Assembly (NCBI GenBank): GCA_041390125.1
Contig: JAWKQN010000017.1
Location: 37,549-101,548 of the forward strand
Length of the DNA: 64,000 nucleotides
Reading direction: 5' to 3'
Source: Gemmatimonadota bacterium
GTDB taxonomy: Bacteria > Gemmatimonadota > Gemmatimonadetes > Longimicrobiales > Gaopeijiaceae
How positions within the stretch are numbered: position 1 is the stretch's first letter; each line of letters begins with the position of its first letter. The notes below the pieces were generated by a model. It was not told the origin of the DNA. It saw only the letters and a list, made by a program, of their open reading frames with translations, and made no database searches. Positions 62,041 through 64,000 of the stretch are shown here, in pieces. Position numbers and translations under genes: made by a program.

Positions 62041-62991
62041 ATGGGCTTCGACCGCCGACAGTGGCTGCGTACGACCAGCGCCGCGGCCGCCGCGCTCTAC
62101 CTGGATCCCTTCCGTCTGGACGCGGCGCAGGGGTCCCGGACGTTCGCACTCCAGGCCGCCGCACAGCGCACCCGCGCCATCCCCTCCAGCGGGGAGGAGC
62201 TGCCGGTGGTGGGCCTCGGCAGCGCGCGGACGTTCAGCGTGCGTCCGGGAAGCCCGGAGGTGGATGCGTTGCGCGAGGTGCTGCGGCTCTTCCATGCGCA
62301 GGGCGGACGGGTCTTCGACACGGCGCCGACCTACGGGGGAGCGGAGGACGTGTCCGGGATGCTCGCGCGCGAGCTCGGCATCCACCGCGAGCTGTTCCTG
62401 GCGACAAAGATCTCGACCGGCGGGGGTCGACAGTCGGCCGCCGCACAGGAGCGTGGCTCACGGGAGGTGTGGGACCGCGAGGTCATCGATCTGAACCAGG
62501 TGCACAACCTCCGCAACGTGGAGGAGCACCTGCCCTACCTGCGCGAGGCCAAGGAGGCGGGACGGGTGCGCTACATCGGGGTCACCACGTCCCGGATCCC
62601 GCAGCACGACGCCACCGAAGCGGTGCTCCGCCGGGAGCCGATGGACTTCGTGCAGCTCAACTACTCGCTGGGCGAGCGACAGGCGGCCGAGCGGCTGCTG
62701 CCGTTGGCCCAGGACCGCGGCCTGGCGGTGATCGTGAACGAGCCCTTCAACGCCGGCAACGTGTTCCGCGCCGTGCGCGGCCGCTCCGTGCCGGAATGGG
62801 CCGCCGAGTTCGACTGCGCGAGCTGGGGCCAGTTCTTCCTCAAGTACGTCCTGGCCCATCCCGCGATCACCGTGGTCATCCCCGCCACGTCCGACCCTGA
62901 ACACCTGACGGACAACATGGGCGCCGGATTGGGCGCGCTGCCCGATGAGGCACAGCGCCGACGGATGGAGGCGTTCTTCGACGGGTTGTAG
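62041..62991 (+). CDS. Tat-exported aldo/keto reductase-like protein
   Basis: The 316-aa product starts at ATG 62041 (GGAG 7 nt upstream) with a twin-arginine-type leader (FDRRQWLRTTSAAAAALYL). The barrel motifs of aldo/keto reductases follow: FDTAPTYGGAEDV (catalytic D and Y), FLATKIS (K), IDLNQVHNLRNVEEHL (H), YIGVTTS, LNYSLGERQAAERLLPLA and VIPATSDPEHLTDNMGA. The tetrad D-Y-K-H is complete. The loop between K and H is shorter than usual and glycine-rich (GGGRQSAAAQERGS). NADPH is not found outside the cytoplasm, so the exported form is odd; it may bind a different cofactor or act before export. Confidence 0.8.
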   Translation: MGFDRRQWLRTTSAAAAALYLDPFRLDAAQGSRTFALQAAAQRTRAIPSSGEELPVVGLGSARTFSVRPGSPEVDALREVLRLFHAQGGRVFDTAPTYGGAEDVSGMLARELGIHRELFLATKISTGGGRQSAAAQERGSREVWDREVIDLNQVHNLRNVEEHLPYLREAKEAGRVRYIGVTTSRIPQHDATEAVLRREPMDFVQLNYSLGERQAAERLLPLAQDRGLAVIVNEPFNAGNVFRAVRGRSVPEWAAEFDCASWGQFFLKYVLAHPAITVVIPATSDPEHLTDNMGAGLGALPDEAQRRRMEAFFDGL

Positions 62992-63009
62992 GGCGGGACC
63001 CGGCGTCGT

Positions 63010-63402
63010 TCAGTAGGCCACTCCCGCCACGTCCGTGCGGGTGAAATCCCCACCCTTGAAGAGCAGCGGTTCGCCGCTGGCCACGCTCGCGGCGTAGGCG
63101 AAGCAGTCGCCGTAGTTCAGCCCGGCCACGTCTCGACCTTTGCCGAAGCGCCGATACGCACGTCGGGCCAGTTCGGCATGCTCGGCGGTCACGTCCACGG
63201 TCACGGCCGCCATCACGTTCAGCCAGTGATCGAACGCCCACACGCCCGCTTCCCCCAATGGGGTCTCGAGGACGGTGGAAGCTTCCACCACCGTCGCCGC
63301 CGAGATCAGGCGGACGGGGTCGGTTTCGACGGCCGCTTCCATGCGGGCCGCCTCCGGCTCCCCCAGCAGCATGCAGGTGACGACGGACGTGTCCAGCACC
63401 AT
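63010..63402 (-). CDS. vapC: VapC-type PIN-domain toxin, second module
   Basis: The 130-aa product starts at ATG 63402, 1 bp after the antitoxin stop; ATG 63429, overlapping the antitoxin gene, is an alternative. The PIN acidic residues are at D4 (VLDTSVVTCMLLGEPEA), E in SAATVVEASTVLE, D in AGLNYGDCFAYA and D in FKGGDFTRTDV. This is a textbook VapC ribonuclease of the Rv0624-like group. Confidence 0.9.
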   Translation of the reverse strand: MVLDTSVVTCMLLGEPEAARMEAAVETDPVRLISAATVVEASTVLETPLGEAGVWAFDHWLNVMAAVTVDVTAEHAELARRAYRRFGKGRDVAGLNYGDCFAYAASVASGEPLLFKGGDFTRTDVAGVAY

Positions 63403-63403
63403 C

Positions 63404-63655
63404 TCAGTCCGGGAGGCCGCTGGTGTCATAGCGAAGGATCTCGTCCGCCGAGCGCGTGTCCCGCACGGGAAGCTCGGCCACCCGCTCCCGGACCATGCGC
63501 AACTCGTCCCGCAACGCAGGCTGGGCGTAGCGGCTCACCCGCCGCAGCCGCTCCTCCAGGGCGCGCCGGATCGCTTCCGTGAGCGACTCGCCCGTGCGAT
63601 GGGCAAGCTCGCGCGCGAGGCGGTCGGTTTCCGGGTCCTTGATGCTGATGGCCAT
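63404..63655 (-). CDS. vapB: VapB-type antitoxin (Rv0623/PSK family), second module
   Basis: The 83-aa product starts at ATG 63655; no Shine-Dalgarno sequence is visible, as in the first module. The N-terminal motif MAISIKDPETDRLARELA followed by TGESLTEAIRRALEERL is the Rv0623-like antitoxin signature (strand, then amphipathic helix). The C-terminal part (VRDTRSADEILRYDTSGLPD) matches the toxin-neutralising tail of that family. Confidence 0.88.
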   Translation of the reverse strand: MAISIKDPETDRLARELAHRTGESLTEAIRRALEERLRRVSRYAQPALRDELRMVRERVAELPVRDTRSADEILRYDTSGLPD

Positions 63656-63691
63656 GATAGGTGGGGGCCGCCAGGGGAGCTGGATACAGGT

Positions 63692-63704
63692 TCGATACGA
63701 TCGA
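63692..63704. promoter_or_regulatory. Inverted repeat upstream of second VapBC
   Basis: TCGAT and ATCGA flank ACG, 37 bp upstream of the antitoxin start, and a TTCTAGAA palindrome lies at 63710-63717. Together they are candidate VapBC operators in the 116-bp gap beyond the antitoxin. Confidence 0.4.
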
Positions 63705-63771
63705 CTCGATTCTAGAAAGGGCCGCTCATCGACACCCTTCCCACGCTGACCCGCACCTCTTCGGCCGGCGC

Positions 63772-64000
63772 CTAGCCCTTCCACACCTCCCCACACAGCC
63801 GCAACCAGTTCGCTCCGATCACCTTCTCGATGACGCGGTCTGGATGGCCGCGAGAGGACATCCGGTCGGCGATCCGCTCCATGCGCCGGTTCGAGTTCAG
63901 ATCCGGGACCGTGAACAGGACGTCCGGATCCTCGGCGGGTGCGGCGATCCCGCGCGCAATGCGGCCGGCCACGAACTCGCGGTGTTTGGACCAGTATTCG
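63772..64000 (-). CDS. Membrane dipeptidase (M19) C-terminal fragment
   Basis: Seventy-five C-terminal codons lie in the window; the gene continues past the right edge. The fragment contains SNRRMERIADRMSSRGHPDR followed by VIEKVIGANWLRLCGEVW, the closing helices of M19 renal-dipeptidase-like enzymes (family pattern '...L..RG.....I.KI.G.N.LR'). These are zinc enzymes that hydrolyse dipeptides, including D-residue dipeptides in bacteria. The metal ligands lie outside the window. Confidence 0.7.
   Translation of the reverse strand, partial: EYWSKHREFVAGRIARGIAAPAEDPDVLFTVPDLNSNRRMERIADRMSSRGHPDRVIEKVIGANWLRLCGEVWKG

Overview
The window is very GC-rich (roughly 70%) bacterial chromosome, densely packed, with frequent 4-bp ATGA/GTGA gene overlaps and many GTG starts. 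No rRNA, tRNA, insertion sequence, phage gene or CRISPR array was seen. The gene mix (SusC/SusD-like pair, PadR-linked ADOP permeases, a large Asp-box beta-propeller protein, many secreted metallopeptidases and amidohydrolases, many lipoproteins) suggests a Gram-negative heterotroph of the Gemmatimonadota type. That assignment is inference from gene content; no phylogenetic marker is present.

Layout. 1-9.5 kb: the start of a ketopantoate-reductase-like gene (minus), a divergent secreted PHP-like protein and an M3 oligopeptidase (plus), then a minus-strand pair of an Asp-box propeller protein and an M24 peptidase lipoprotein. 9.6-15.8 kb: a small membrane protein and two FtsX/MacB-type ADOP permeases arranged around a PadR regulator, with a 14-bp palindrome in the divergent promoter. 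15.9-18.6 kb: a DUF1028/peptidoglycan-binding protein, a small lipoprotein and a zinc-independent quinone-oxidoreductase-like enzyme. 18.7-21.4 kb: an unusual ClpB-like double-AAA protein with a degenerate first ATPase and a C-terminal release-factor-like (PCRF) region. 21.5-23.3 kb: a HupE/UreJ membrane protein coupled to a membrane-anchored peptidyl-prolyl isomerase.

23.7-44.3 kb is a nutrient-scavenging island: SusC, SusD, an orphan TonB-plug protein, a membrane glycosyltransferase-like protein, a small lipoprotein, two divergent secreted CapA-type metallophosphatases, an N-acyl-D-amino-acid deacylase, an M81 (MlrC-like) lipoprotein, a CcdC-like membrane protein, a dihydropyrimidinase-like amidohydrolase coupled to an M28 peptidase, a surface-repeat protein and a second M28 peptidase. 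Several of these families act on unusual peptides or D-amino-acid conjugates.

44.5-64 kb: a HEAT-type repeat protein translationally coupled to an HD-GYP protein; a TetR regulator with a small partner and a 22-bp inverted repeat in its promoter; a Calx-beta/DUF11 lipoprotein; a two-gene operon of unknown function whose first product is an internal tandem duplication; a beta-lactamase-fold protein of polyglycine-hydrolase type; an OmpA-domain protein; a metallo-beta-lactamase-fold enzyme; two VapBC toxin-antitoxin modules flanking a Tat-exported aldo/keto reductase; and the 3' end of an M19 dipeptidase gene. Strong hairpins mark many gene ends, none followed by a clear T-run.
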